Assembly (NCBI GenBank): GCA_036245805.1
Contig: BTRK01000002.1
Location: 7,684,689 to 7,748,688, forward strand
DNA length: 64,000 bases
Reading direction: 5' to 3'
DNA from: Pristionchus mayeri
Taxonomy: Eukaryota > Nematoda > Chromadorea > Rhabditida > Neodiplogasteridae
Below the pieces are notes generated by a model. The model worked only from the letters and a program-made list of their open reading frames with translations. It was not told the origin of the DNA and ran no database searches. Both the position numbers and the translations under genes were made by a program. Below, piece by piece: positions 12,495 through 24,200 of the stretch. Position 1 is the first letter of the stretch. Every line of letters starts with the position of its first letter.

Positions 12495-13330
12495 CAGCGT
12501 GTCAGAGAGATCGATTTCCTTTGTTCGTCGCGGCGCTCGAGCAATCTCATTTCGAGCCACCTGCTGGAGAGGAGCTGCGAGACGAAGGAAAATAGGCTTT
12601 ATAATAACGGTGAAACACATAACATAACTTTATAGAACTATACAGATATGTTAATCTAAATACATAAATATCTTATGATATGAGTAAAGAAGCATGTCCA
12701 CCGTTCACAACCATGTAGAATATTTTTGAAATTTTTTGAGTGTATTTTGCAAAATTCTATAAATTTACACACTAAAATTCGAACTCTTCAGAGGGGAATA
12801 ATGGAAGAGCCCACTTCTGGGGCATTTTCTGAATCATCATGAACAGCTCTACAATTGCATCCGATGGATTTTTGCTATTTTATTTAGTATTCGAAAAACG
12901 GCTATAAACGTGCAACAAAAAGTGCATTTTTCAAGATTTCAAGAATACTAAATAAAATATCGGTTGCAATTGTAGAGCTGTTCATGATGATTCAGAAAAT
13001 GCCCCAGAAGTGGGCTCTTCCATTATTCCCCTCTGAGGAGTTCGAATTTTGGTGGGTAAATTTATAGGATTTCGCAAAATACAGTCAAAAAAATTTCAAA
13101 AATATTCTACCTGGTTGAGAAAGGTAGACGTGCATTCTTACACATCGCATAAGAGATTTATGTTTTTAAATTTACATATTTGCGAAGTGCTACAAAGATA
13201 TGTTATGTGTTTTACCGTTATTATAAAGCTTATTTTCCCTCGTCTCGCAGCTCCACTCCAGCAGGTGGCTCGAAATGAGATTGCTCGAGCGCCGCGACGA
13301 ACAAAGGAACTCGATCTCTCTGACACGCTG
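12495..13330. mobile_element. 836-bp foldback element with 9-bp duplication
   Basis: Flanked by perfect direct repeats TGACTGGCA at 12486-12494 and 13331-13339. The ends are CAGCGTGTCAGAGAG and its reverse complement, and the arms pair over about 380 bp each, leaving a short AT-rich loop near 12900. A 9-bp duplication with long inverted repeats fits Mutator-like (MULE) non-autonomous elements, though other superfamilies cannot be excluded. It interrupts exon 2 of the F-box-like gene. Confidence 0.88.
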
Positions 13331-13478
13331 TGACTGGCATATCAATGACGCCGGTTGGACCTATTGCCGTCTGCGAGTTCTGAGAACATTTCGAAAATAT
13401 TTCCGAGTCTCGGAATGGGGTTCAAGTGACAACCAACACGATGTGGTCAGTGAATGTCAGGCTCAAACAAAGCAATGG

Positions 13479-13562
13479 TATGACTCTCTTCAGTTTGCAC
13501 GCTCTCTCGCCGATCAGAGAGATGAAAGGGCGTGACAACTGAAGATAGTCAGACGATTGCTC
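13479..13562. repeat. Dispersed 'gagagtcagac' hairpin, intronic copy
   Basis: An imperfect hairpin with arms 'gactctcttcagtttgcac' and its inverse, a CTCTCTCG/CGAGAGAG stem and a 'gatcagagag' loop. It lies in the intron between exons 2 and 3 of the split F-box-like gene. Confidence 0.75.
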
Positions 13563-14390
13563 TCAAAACATGCACTCAGTGTAACATTTCAGAATTTGAA
13601 CTTCGGTCGTGTTTCTAGGATTCCGGGATTCCGCGAAAACATTTTTGCTAGTCTTGTCGGCATGTTTGCTCGAGCTTCGCGAATCGAGAAACTGGACATA
13701 CATGCTAATATTCTGAGATACGAAGATGACGTCAAAGCTCTCAAGAATGCAATCAACGGACTTTGCATTAATGAATTTGTCATAAAAGGATCTCTAAATT
13801 TCAAATTCTACGCGTATGTTTGACACTGACCTTGCAGTGTACTCCCGCGAGCCCAGTCTCGAAAACGGGATGCACCTATGTTAGTTTTACCTTTACCTTT
13901 ACATGTATGTTATACTTTTCGTTATGTTGCAACAATTTAAACATTAGAAGCTCGATTCGTAATGCTTCATATTAGAGAACCATGTTACAATTATAGATCT
14001 AGGATCTTTGCTATTTTCGAAGATTGTAGTGTGCAACGCCTTTGTTTCAACGCTGATTTCTCCATATTCGGTTCGATTACACTAGGAGAATGAAATCTGA
14101 CACAAATTCTAAATTTAGGATTCTACTTCTTTCTTCCCATTATTAATCGCCTTCTTTCAACAATTACTTTGGTCGAGATCTCTTCGACTCCGCCTGATCA
14201 GCACTTGGAAGGCAAAACTAGAGACGATTGCAAGGAATTTACTAGAAAGCTGAATGAGACTGGACAAGTCACTGCAAGTAGTTGGGAGGATACTCTTGCT
14301 TCTGGAGGTCTGGAATTTCGGATTGTTATTGTAAAGAAGGAGGAACGTGAAGAACCAATGAAATCGAAGCGAAGAAAACTTGATAATTAA

Positions 14391-15582
14391 ATTCAATTAA
14401 CTTATTTTTATAATATTTATGTGTGTACTACTGTATGACATGAAGAATGCAAACGTGAATTGATATGTGCTAATTTTGTATCTAGTTTCCAATAATATAT
14501 TTTTTGTCCATCTTTCTGTGTTTTTGTATGCAACATATGACCATGAACGCCAAACAAAGTAATGTTACAGAGGCAGAGGCAATGCGACAGCCGCATTAAG
14601 CCCCCTTAAAAAAGGGTTCCCACGAGTCTCGCGTACAACAAACTGGCGCCACTGGGTTATAGAGGGCGCTTTTCCGATCAGAAATCACGTGGTTTCAAGT
14701 TAAATAAATGTCTACAAGTTGCAAAATTAATTTCTAAAGGTTATTGAAAATGCAGGCAAATTGAAAATACTGTAGCCATTCGAGCCATCGATTGAGAAAA
14801 CTGCCGCTGGATTAGGAAAAGACGGAATTTCGAGATGCACGCTGCGGTACACCACGATACTTAGAATCGGTTTTCTTAGTTATTATTCAGTTTAATGGAT
14901 TTTTAATGTGAAAACATGGATTGTGCGATATAGTTTAATGAAATTTACATAAAGGTATAGTCGAATTAGGCAAATAGTGCGATGCGCAGAATTTAGCGAA
15001 ATCCATCGCACAGTACTCAGTATGCAGTACAGTCGTTGTGAGAGTCGATGATTCTGTTTCATGGGAACCCTTTTTTAACGCCAAATACCTTATTTTTTTC
15101 AAATTATGAATGCTCTCTCTTTTTTATCGGCGAGGATAGCCCGCAGATAGCGTGGAGAGTGTCAACAATTTCAAACTGTATTGTGATAAATCGAGAGAAT
15201 AATACAACTAAATATCTGCGCCATCTGGTATGTCGTAATATCCAGCACCACGCTCATCACACTCCTCCATAGAATGCCGCCTCAAAATATTGTACAATTT
15301 TCAAATTATGAACGTTCTCTCTTTTTTATCGGCTCGGATAGCCTGGAGAGCGTCAATTATTGCGAAGCATCCCCTGTTATTGTGCAAAATCAGTATAACA
15401 AATTATCTGCGCCATCTGGTATATAGTTTGAACAATGTCCATCCGCGGATACCACACTCCTCCATAGAATGCCGTCTCAAAATATCCGTGACACCCGCTT
15501 TTCCTCATCGCACATGCCCCATCCTGCATTTTGTTTTCACTGTTTGGAAGTATTACACCATTTAAATTATTATATTTCAGAG
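14391..15582. promoter_or_regulatory. Tandemly duplicated upstream region of an F-box-like copy
   Basis: Two direct repeats of about 190 bp (about 15096-15286 and 15293-15485) each contain 'ctgcgccatctggtat' and 'cactcctccatagaatgccg'. A diverged single copy precedes the sibling gene at about 12046-12090. Because the block travels with the genes it probably includes their promoter; that is an inference. The first 700 bp (14391-15095) show nothing recognisable. Confidence 0.5.
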
Positions 15583-16681
15583 ATGACGTCGTCAGAAGAA
15601 CTCGCTCTTTCTCTTCATAATCTGAACTGCGACGTCGTCCGAAAGATCATCCGAATGATCTTATTTGTGAATATCGACCAGATCGACCAGATCAGACTTG
15701 TGAGCTTTGACAAACTATCGTAACAATATTTAATCAATGTTCAGATCTCCCCAATTTGGAATTCCTTGGCGCTCGAGCGCCGAAACATTCTTCCCGTTAT
15801 CGAATATTTTGACTGGAATATCAACGCGAGTGGTTATACATATTGGACTATACGCGCAGAAAAAAAATTCCATAAGTATTTCGGAATTGCGAAATGGGCT
15901 TCGACAAAGGACAGCAACAAAATGGTTAGCTTTCAGATTTTTTTTATCTTCACTATTGTTTCTTTAAAAATCTTTACATAACTGGTCAGATTTTATTGTG
16001 AAGACTCTGTCAGGTTTTCGACTTTGGTCGCAACTCTCAGACTTTTGGGACCGGTAAAAACTATTTGGAACGAATTAATCGCACGTTTTCTCGCTCCTCG
16101 CGAGTCGAGAAAATGAGCATGCATATGATTATTCTGAGGGCGTTGAAGAAAAATGCGTTGAAGAAAGTTATTAACGGACTTTTCGTCAACAAATTTGTCG
16201 TTAATGGATGTCTAAATGCCGAAGCCTCCTTGTATGGTTTATTTATTGTTCTGGAACCCTCATCGCATGTATTCGAGAATCAGCAAACTTTGATATTGCA
16301 GATCTGCCTGCGCTTTTTGGCGATTGCAATGTGAATCGTCTTTGCTTCACAACTGATTTTACGCTAATCGATACGTTTAATAAACTCAAATGACATTTCA
16401 CAAGAAATCATTTAATTTTAGAATTTGACTAATTTTTCCCAATTATTCTTCGTCTAGTTTCAAGAATTTCTTCGGTTGAGATATGTTGGAACTTTTACGA
16501 CTCACAAAGAGCTGATTATGATGAATTTACTAGAAAGCTGAACAAGAGTGGGCAAGTCACGGCTTCAAGTAGGAAGGAGAGTATTCCTTATGGGCGCGTG
16601 TTTCGCATGTTGTTTCGAATTACTATTGCCAAGAAGGACGAGAGTTTAGAGAGTTCGAACAGAAGAAAACTTGACAATTAG
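15583..16681 (+). pseudogene. F-box-like gene copy, probably decaying
   Basis: Exon 1, 15583-15699 (39 residues), follows a TTTCAG acceptor by 2 nt; its F-box half holds C-D-V-V-R-K-I-I-R. A near-repeat of gatcgacca lengthens the D-x-M-R-L stretch to two D-Q-I units. Exon 2, 15745-15924 (60 residues), begins I-S-P-I-W-N. Exon 3 is 16014-16231. Exon 4 starts at 16302, but its family-like frame (L-P-A-L-F-G-D-C-N-V) is one base out of phase with exon 3. Exon 4 also lacks a clear donor. The last exon, about 16458-16681, encodes L-N-K-S-G-Q-V and ends R-R-K-L-D-N. Two faulty junctions suggest a pseudogene, although unseen alternative splicing is possible. Confidence 0.7.
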
Positions 16682-17171
16682 ATGCGCTCAGTTTGAAGAC
16701 ATCTTATTCACTCACCTACCGATACAATTGTCTTCATCGAGTCTCTTTTTTTACAATAATTGTGTTTATAATTGTGAAATGAAGCTAATTGATGTAAAAT
16801 AATCAGGAGAATTCAAATCTGCAATAGACGTTGCAAAAGGCAAAATATTTTTCAGGGCGGCTAATAATTGTTAAACCACAACTAACCGGTGTTTTTTCAA
16901 GAGTTTAGTCGAAATTTCCCGTCAAATGAAGGTGATGCGATACGCATGAAGAGGCAGGGAAAACTAGAAATCTCGTAACGTAAAAAAACTCGGCGATTCA
17001 AAAATCTCATGCAGTACGCGAATGATGACTCTCCTTCTCTGCGATTTCTTCATGCCCCATGTTCTCTCGTATATCTGACCGGATAGCGCTTGAAAACGGG
17101 ACGGAATCTGCTAGAATAGGGATGGCTTCGAAAGAAATGTGGAGGGGGGGGGGGTTGTATGTCTTTGTTTT
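16682..17171. other. Intergenic, nothing recognised
   Basis: The 3' flank of the F-box-like copy, with a short G-run at 17145-17154. No coding region or repeat boundary is seen before the palindrome starts. Confidence 0.4.
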
Positions 17172-20100
17172 TATGAGAGGAATCGGGAAAGACTCCACAT
17201 AGGCCGGGACGTAGGAATTCATGATTTTTAAATTGGCTGCAAAATTAACAAAAAGTACTTCGAAACGAGCTCTTTCAAATGGCGTTGGCGGATTTCCCGA
17301 AAAAAAATTTTTTTTCGCCGTGGCATGCTCCGAAAATGGGCGGAGTCTCGATTTTTTCGGAAAAAACCGATCTCTGACTCAATTTTTCGGCATTTTCCGG
17401 TAAAGATACCAACAAATTGTCAACAGACGAATGAAAGAGGAGTGTACGAGGAACATTTTTCTCTTTTTGATTGGGTCGAAAACTCAAAAATTGCATCTCG
17501 GGTGCAACTTAAGCGAAGATTTTAAAAAATCTGGAAATACCAAAAAGTCTGGTTGACACTATGCGCGATTTATTAGACCTCCTGGGTACTTTAATTTCTT
17601 GTACATATCATAGAGATCGAGTCATGCGTTGTAATGTTGCACTCGTTTAAGCAAAATCGGTCATATGAGTCGGGTATAGACATCATGTTTACTGTATGCA
17701 AACTAGGTTTTTTTACATCCTAATTGCATTACACGGATCTCCTGTAAAAATGCAGGAAAATGAGACTCCGTTGCGAAAGAAAAATATTTTGGGTCATCGA
17801 TTTCGCTGAAAACATAAGAACTGACCAAAGTGAGGATGACGAACACGGCTATCAACTTCGTTTTTCAAAATTTGCATATTTTGACCTACCACTTTGGAAG
17901 GCTGTATCTCCGTCATTTGTTAACCAACAGCGACCGAATTTTGCCAATCGATGCGCATTCAGGTACCCTAGAAATAAGTTTGCTTGAGCTAAGTGAAGAA
18001 ATTACACATTAACATTGTTTTCCTCAAAAAACTGATTTTACGGTCGTGATCTACCTTTCATGATGAAAAACTCTCGATTTTTATCTTTGATTCGGATTCC
18101 CCACCCCAGAATTAGGGTACGTACATAGTTCATTGATCATAACACGGGGCTTATCATATCGCCACTCAGTAGGCAGAATGAGAACAGTTGAATTTTTCGA
18201 ATAAAACACTTTTCGGCGTGTATCTCACTTACCGAATATGCAAATTTGCAAAGTAGGATCTTTGACTCAATTTTTCGGCATTTTCCGGCAAAGATACGAA
18301 CAAATTGTCAACAGACAAATGAAAGAGGAGTGTGAGATGAACATTTTTCTTTCTTTAGATGGGTCAAAAACCCAAAAATTGCATCTAGGGTCCAACTTTA
18401 GCGAAGTTTTCGAAAAATCTGGAAATACCAAAAAGGTCTGGTTGGCACTAAGCGCGATTTATTAGTACTCCTGGGTACTTTAATTGCTTGTATATATCAT
18501 AGAGATCGAGTCAAAAACATGTTTCCTCTTCATTGCCATGTAATTTTCAGGTCCATTTGGTCATAGACTCAATTTGAAGAAATTGCGAACTGCCTTCTGG
18601 GTAGGTCTAAATTGCCAGGTTTCCGGTGGCAATTGGCGTCAATTCAAAGGTAAATCCTCAACATACCATGCAAGAACAATTTTCAGAACGTTTTGTAAAG
18701 AAAGTAATTCTTCAAATGTAACTTGCTCAATTTGATAATCGAAAAATGACAAAATACGACACGTAATTCAGAAATTATGATATCGCAAACTGATTTGTAC
18801 CAGAATATAGAGAATTAAGAGCTGAACATTTTATCTGTTGAAAGTAAGTTTCTATCTTTTCATTGAAGCGCGCTAGACAGCCTGGAAGTTGGCCAGAAAC
18901 GAAGGGAAACGCGCCCGGGAGAGCGCTAAATAGAGGGGAGGGAGAAGGAGGTCAGGCGGCGAGAGCGCCAGGTGGTTGGAGCACGCGCTCTCGGTGGTTT
19001 CTACCATCTTTCTGGCCAACTTCCAGGCTGTCTAGCGCGCTTCAATGAAAAGATAGAAACTTACTCTCAACAGATAAAATGTTCAGCTCTTAATTCTCTA
19101 TATTCTGATACAAATCAGTTTGCGATATCATAATTTCTGAATTACGTGTCGTATTTCGGCATTTTTCGATTATCAAATTGAGCAAGTTACATTTGAAGCA
19201 TTACTTTATTTACGAAACGTTCTGAAAATTGTTCTTGCATGGTATGTTGAGGATTTACCTTTGAATTGACGCCAATTGCCACCGGAAACCTGGCAATTTA
19301 GACCTACCCAGAAGGCAGTTCGCAATTTCTTCAAATTGAGTCTATGACCAAATGGACCTGAAAATTACATGGCAATGAAGTGGAAACATGTTTTTATGAT
19401 GTGTTAATCACGGATCTCCTGTAATAATGCAGGAATGGATACGACAGAAAAATATTTTGGGTCATCGATTTCGCTGAAAACAGGACTGACCAAAGTGAGG
19501 ATGGCGAACACGACTATCAACTTCGTTTCTCAAAATTTGCATATTTTGGCCTACCACTTTGTAAGGCTGTATCTCCGTCATTTGTTAACCAACATTTGCC
19601 AATCGATGCGCATTCAGGTACCCTACAAATAAGAGCTAAGTGAAGAAATTACGCATTTACATTGTTTTCCTCAAAAAACTGATTTTACGGTCGTGATCTA
19701 CCTTTCATGATGAAAAACTCTCGATTTTTATCTTTGATTCGGATTCCCCACCCCAGAATTAGGGTACGTACATAGTTCATTGATCATAACACGGGGCTTA
19801 TCATATCGCCACTCAGTAGGCAGAATGAGAACAGTTGAATTTTTCGAATAAAACGCTTTTCGGCGTGTATCTCACTTACCGAATATGCAAATTTGCAAAG
19901 TAGGACTAATAATCGATAGCTCTAGAGCAGTTCTTCAAGAATGACTAAGAGGACCAAGATGGCAAAGTTGCCAGTTTTCGAGATACGACGTGAAACGCTC
20001 TGTCACCGATTTACAGTGGAGCCAGTCCTCTCATCTTCCAAGATGTTCTACTAAATTCTTTTTTACGCCGTATCTCGACAACTGGCAACTTTGGCATCTT

Positions 20101-21248
20101 GGTCCTCTTAGTCATTCTTGAAGAACTGCTCTAGAGCTATCGATTATTAGTCCTACTTTGCAAATTTGCATATTCGGTAAGTGAGATACACGCCGAAAAG
20201 TGTTTTATTCGAAAAATTCAACTGTTCTCATTCTGCCTACTGAGTGGCGATATGATAAGCCCCGTGTTATGATCAATGAACTATGTACGTACCCTAATTC
20301 TGGGGTGGGGAATCCGAATCAAAGATAAAAATCGAGAGTTTTTCATCATGAAAGGTAGATCACGACCGTAAAATCAGTTTTTTGAGGAAAACAATGTTAA
20401 TGTGTAATTTCTTCACTTAGCTCAAGCAAACTTATTTCTAGGGTACCTGAATGCGCATCGATTGGCAAAATTCGGTCGCTGTTGGTTAACAAATGACGGA
20501 GATACAGCCTTCCAAAGTGGTAGGTCAAAATATGCAAATTTTGAAAAACGAAGTTGATAGCCGTGTTCGTCATCCTCACTTTGGTCAGTCCTTATGTTTT
20601 CAGCGAAATCGATGACCCAAAATATTTTTCTTTCGCAACGGAGTCTCATTTTCCTGCATTTTTACAGGAGATCCGTGTAATGCAATTAGGATGTAAAAAA
20701 ACCTAGTTTGCATACAGTAAACATGATGTCTATACCCGACTCATATGACCGATTTTGCTTAAACGAGTGCAACATTACAACGCATGACTCGATCTCTATG
20801 ATATGTACAAGAAATTAAAGTACCCAGGAGGTCTAATAAATCGCGCATAGTGTCAACCAGACTTTTTGGTATTTCCAGATTTTTTAAAATCTTCGCTTAA
20901 GTTGCACCCGAGATGCAATTTTTGAGTTTTCGACCCAATCAAAAAGAGAAAAATGTTCCTCGTACACTCCTCTTTCATTCGTCTGTTGACAATTTGTTGG
21001 TATCTTTACCGGAAAATGCCGAAAAATTGAGTCAGAGATCGGTTTTTTCCGAAAAAATCGAGACTCCGCCCATTTTCGGAGCATGCCACGGCGAAAAAAA
21101 ATTTTTTTTCGGGAAATCCGCCAACGCCATTTGAAAGAGCTCGTTTCGAAGTACTTTTTGTTAATTTTGCAGCCAATTTAAAAATCATGAATTCCTACGT
21201 CCCGGCAGGCTTTAGAGTTCTCGAATATCTCCCGATTCCTCTCTTATG
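17172..21248. mobile_element. 4-kb near-perfect palindrome (foldback element)
   Basis: Positions x and 38409-x are complementary from 17203-18258 against 20151-21206, with no length change and only about one visible mismatch (near 17830/20579). The arms continue imperfectly outward to 'atgagaggaatcggga' at each end, an end sequence shared with the elements at 6.2 and 62 kb. Inside is a mosaic: a block at 17376-17625 is repeated at 18259-18507, a second palindrome fills 18508-19398, a block at 17735-18258 is repeated at 19402-19905, and a small palindrome centres at 20028. Open frames in the arms are mirror copies of each other and resemble no transposase. Confidence 0.8.
18508..19398. mobile_element. 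Inner palindrome with G/C-rich central module
   Basis: Arms of about 380 bp flank a non-palindromic core near 18895-19000 that contains 'gcgctaaatagaggggagg' and 'gagcacgcgctctcgg'. The same core and inner arms ('catttyatctgttgaa', 'tctatcttt') are found in the element at 61674-62978, and the inner arm alone at 9995-10060. Confidence 0.7.
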
Positions 21249-24200
21249 TGCTCAATGATGAATTTGCAACAGTTTTTGTTTTCACTCTATGTAAAGTTCT
21301 AAAATTACCAGTTATAAAATGATATACGCCCAAAGAATGCGTATAACTCACCGGTCAGATAGACGAAACGGTATATAAAATGAAGAGAATAATTTCTTGA
21401 GAAGCCATCCCTAGGATGGAAAATGATGCCGCGCGCGCACTTTGAATCTTGAAGTCTGCCAATTAGGGACTCTCACTCACTCCGCTCTTCTTCCATTTTA
21501 CTCCGCGACCAAAGGGCAACTTCCCGCGTTTTCCAGCGTCTGTTTCCTTGTCGTTGCACTCTCTTCCAAATTCCACTCATTGTCGCCCAGTTTTCAAAAG
21601 CATTTTGATGGAATTTCCTGCGAATTCCGACAAAAAGCTGGCAATTCCCGCGCATTGTCCCACGGTGCCAGCGGCACAATCACTACATTCACATAGGAGA
21701 GGTGGATCAATAGCAGCTATGTGGTTCGGGGGTGGGAAATTCTTTCCCCACCACCACCTCGCTTTTCCTTGCCTTGCTGGCGATCTCGTATCCAGGCGAT
21801 GTCGCCTCACACCTCCGACGCGCTTGTTGTTTCGCTCGCGCATAGATTAGGGAAGGCTTCGCAAGAAATGAGTCTCTTTACACTGCATGCCATTTTACCT
21901 GTCTGACTGGTAAGGGATCACTCAACATTAAACGAGTCATAGCCCCTTTCACGCCACTTCCTCGCCTTTTTAGGCCTAACCAGACTGAAACTGAATATGC
22001 GTGTTGATTTCCGTCCGATTTGCCATGCGAACACATCATATTTGCTCCCCGAATCACTTGATTCCGAGAAATTTCTAGGACTGAATTGGGTCTCTCGACT
22101 AGGACGGTCTCTAGGTCTGCCTGGAGGCGAGATTGCGCGGGAAAGTGAGAGATCATTGCCCATTTCTTCTCCTTAATCACCACTCGTTCACATTGGCAAT
22201 CAGCCGCGCATTCACCGGCCTGGTCACTATGGGACCTGCATCTTTTCCGCGTCTCTCTCACTCTCTTTTGCCTTGTTATCACATTATTTTAACTCATTTG
22301 GTTAATTTTATTGATCCAAGTAAGACTGCTATGATGCAGCGCTTCCCCAGCAAAGTGTGGAAATTGCTGAGGCCAATTAGTTTGATTTTCACAGACAGGA
22401 TATTTCTAGAAAACGCAGTGGATTTCAATGGATAGTATGATCTAAACTGCCGCCAATTCCGCTCGCAATGTCTCCCATTCTTCTCCTCTTCAAAAGCGCA
22501 TTTATTTACTTCTCCCCAGTTCCTTGACCTCTTTTTCGTCGAACGACCACCACCTCTCCACTCCCTTCCCCCTTCCTCTGTGGACATTGTAGCCGCTCTC
22601 CCTCTCCATCTCGCGGCAATTTGTCTCTCATTCCCGCGTTATTTTTTGCCACTTGTCCAATGCGCTTCTTGCCTCATTATGGGTGGTCTCATTGTCGCCC
22701 GTTTTGTTGATCTTCAACATGGTTTCTCCTTTTTTCCGACATTTTCATAATATTTTTGGAGAGTTTCAGGTGCTATGATAGAACTCGAAAATTCCTACGT
22801 GGACATCAAACCCGATAGCTTTTCTGATTGTGCTATTGCACATTCATTTCACCAAAATCCCAATGAATAGCAATCGCGCAAATGCACAGTCCTCATAGGA
22901 CATGATACGCGCCTGTCTGGCAAAATAAAGCGCCCGCTTATGAAATTATGCATCAATGGCAATAGCCTCTACGCGCAACCATCGTGCCAGCTGAGCCCCA
23001 TTCACGTAATGTCCGACTCTCTCCAGTTTCCCTGCTCTCTCGCTTCTCTCTCTTTTCCCTTCTATTCAGATCCTGTACCACATAATTCCCCTGAATGCGG
23101 CTTTTCTGAATCTGACAAGCGGCGTATTTCTTCCGAGCCTTCCTTCTAGTGCATCAGTATGACCACATTCTTCACGTACCTCTTATTTTTGCGTGCTCTC
23201 TCGTTTTTCTCGCCGGTCCGAGAGTACCCAAAACGGAGAGAGACACATTTCCAGCCGTCGTGATCACTCCGAGTTGCTAGAGCGGGCTCATTGCTGGAAA
23301 TGTCAAGTCTATCGCGTGAATTTGCGCTGTAAATGGCCGGAGGTCACGTAAGAAGTGCCTTTGCTCGCCCGTCTTCATTCCTAAGAGAGTAGGGGGGTCT
23401 GACTCTCCTTATCTTGCACGCTCTCTAGCAATATAGGGATGCTAGAGATTAGAGTTCGTAATTCGGGTCGTCGTCTCTTCATTTTACACACTCTCTCGAC
23501 CGGTTGAAGAGCGAGAGAGTGCGTAAAATGGAGAGACCGAGGTGTCATTTCTCGAACTCTACTAGAGAGTATGCATATTGAAGAGAGTCAGTCGAAAACT
23601 AGCAGGGAGGGGACACATTTATTCCTCTTCCGTCGCCTCTCTTCCCCTCTCTTTAAATTCTCGCTTACAATTCTCTCAAATTCGCGGGTGCGCCTTTAAA
23701 TTAGCTGCTTTATTGCGCAAGAAACCGCAAGAAAACGCCTTCGTTTTCACTTATTCCTTCCTCCTCTCAGACTTGCTCGGCATTACTTTGTCGCTCGCTT
23801 GCAGCTAGCTATTACAATATCACAAACCACATCTAGAATAGCCGCGAACCATTCCGGAAATAGAGTTCGTACTCTGACTTCTACCAACCAGTTGGCAAGG
23901 GAACTGGTTAAAAATTGGTTAGCCTAAGCCCCTCGCACTCCGACTGGTTAACCAGTTGTTAGCTGTTTGTGGCCAGTTGTTAACAAGTTAGAGTGGGCGC
24001 AGCTTAGGCTAACCACTTGTTAACCAGTTGCCTGACCATTTGGTGGCGCGTTCCCCACCAACGATGAAACTGAAGAGACAATTACCCGAAATCTACTCTA
24101 CTCCGACCTTATGCCTTTCACTCGAATGAGTTCTCCTGAACACTTTTTCGCACCAAATCTCCGCGAAGACACGTAGTCGCGCTAATTCGTGGTTTTTTTC

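Larger units (their letters stand above)
12262..14390 (+). pseudogene. F-box-like gene split by a foldback transposon
   Basis: Exon 1 is 12262-12360 (33 residues, 2 nt after a TTTTAG acceptor). Exon 2 starts at 12412 (I-S-P-K-W-N), is cut at 12494 by an 836-bp element, resumes at 13340 and ends at the 13445/13446 donor. Exon 3 is 13593-13813. A fourth block lies near 13997-14090, and the last exon runs to the TAA at 14390. Without the insert, exons 1-4 stay in frame. The C-terminal exon carries L-N-E-T-G-Q-V and a basic tail (KSKRRKL), a possible nuclear-localisation signal. The insertion and the loss of the AG before the last exon make it a pseudogene. By family it would be an F-box adaptor. 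Confidence 0.8.

Noticed and set aside
13275..13535. 86-codon frame spanning the end of the foldback element
   Set aside because: It begins inside the transposon and is out of frame with the F-box exon; an artefact of the insertion.
17221..21188. Pairs of identical open frames on opposite strands
   Set aside because: They are mirror images produced by the palindrome, so identical translation is not evidence for protein coding.
21878..22282. 134-codon open frame on the minus strand
   Set aside because: Overlaps other open frames on both strands in G/C-rich DNA; no recognisable motif.
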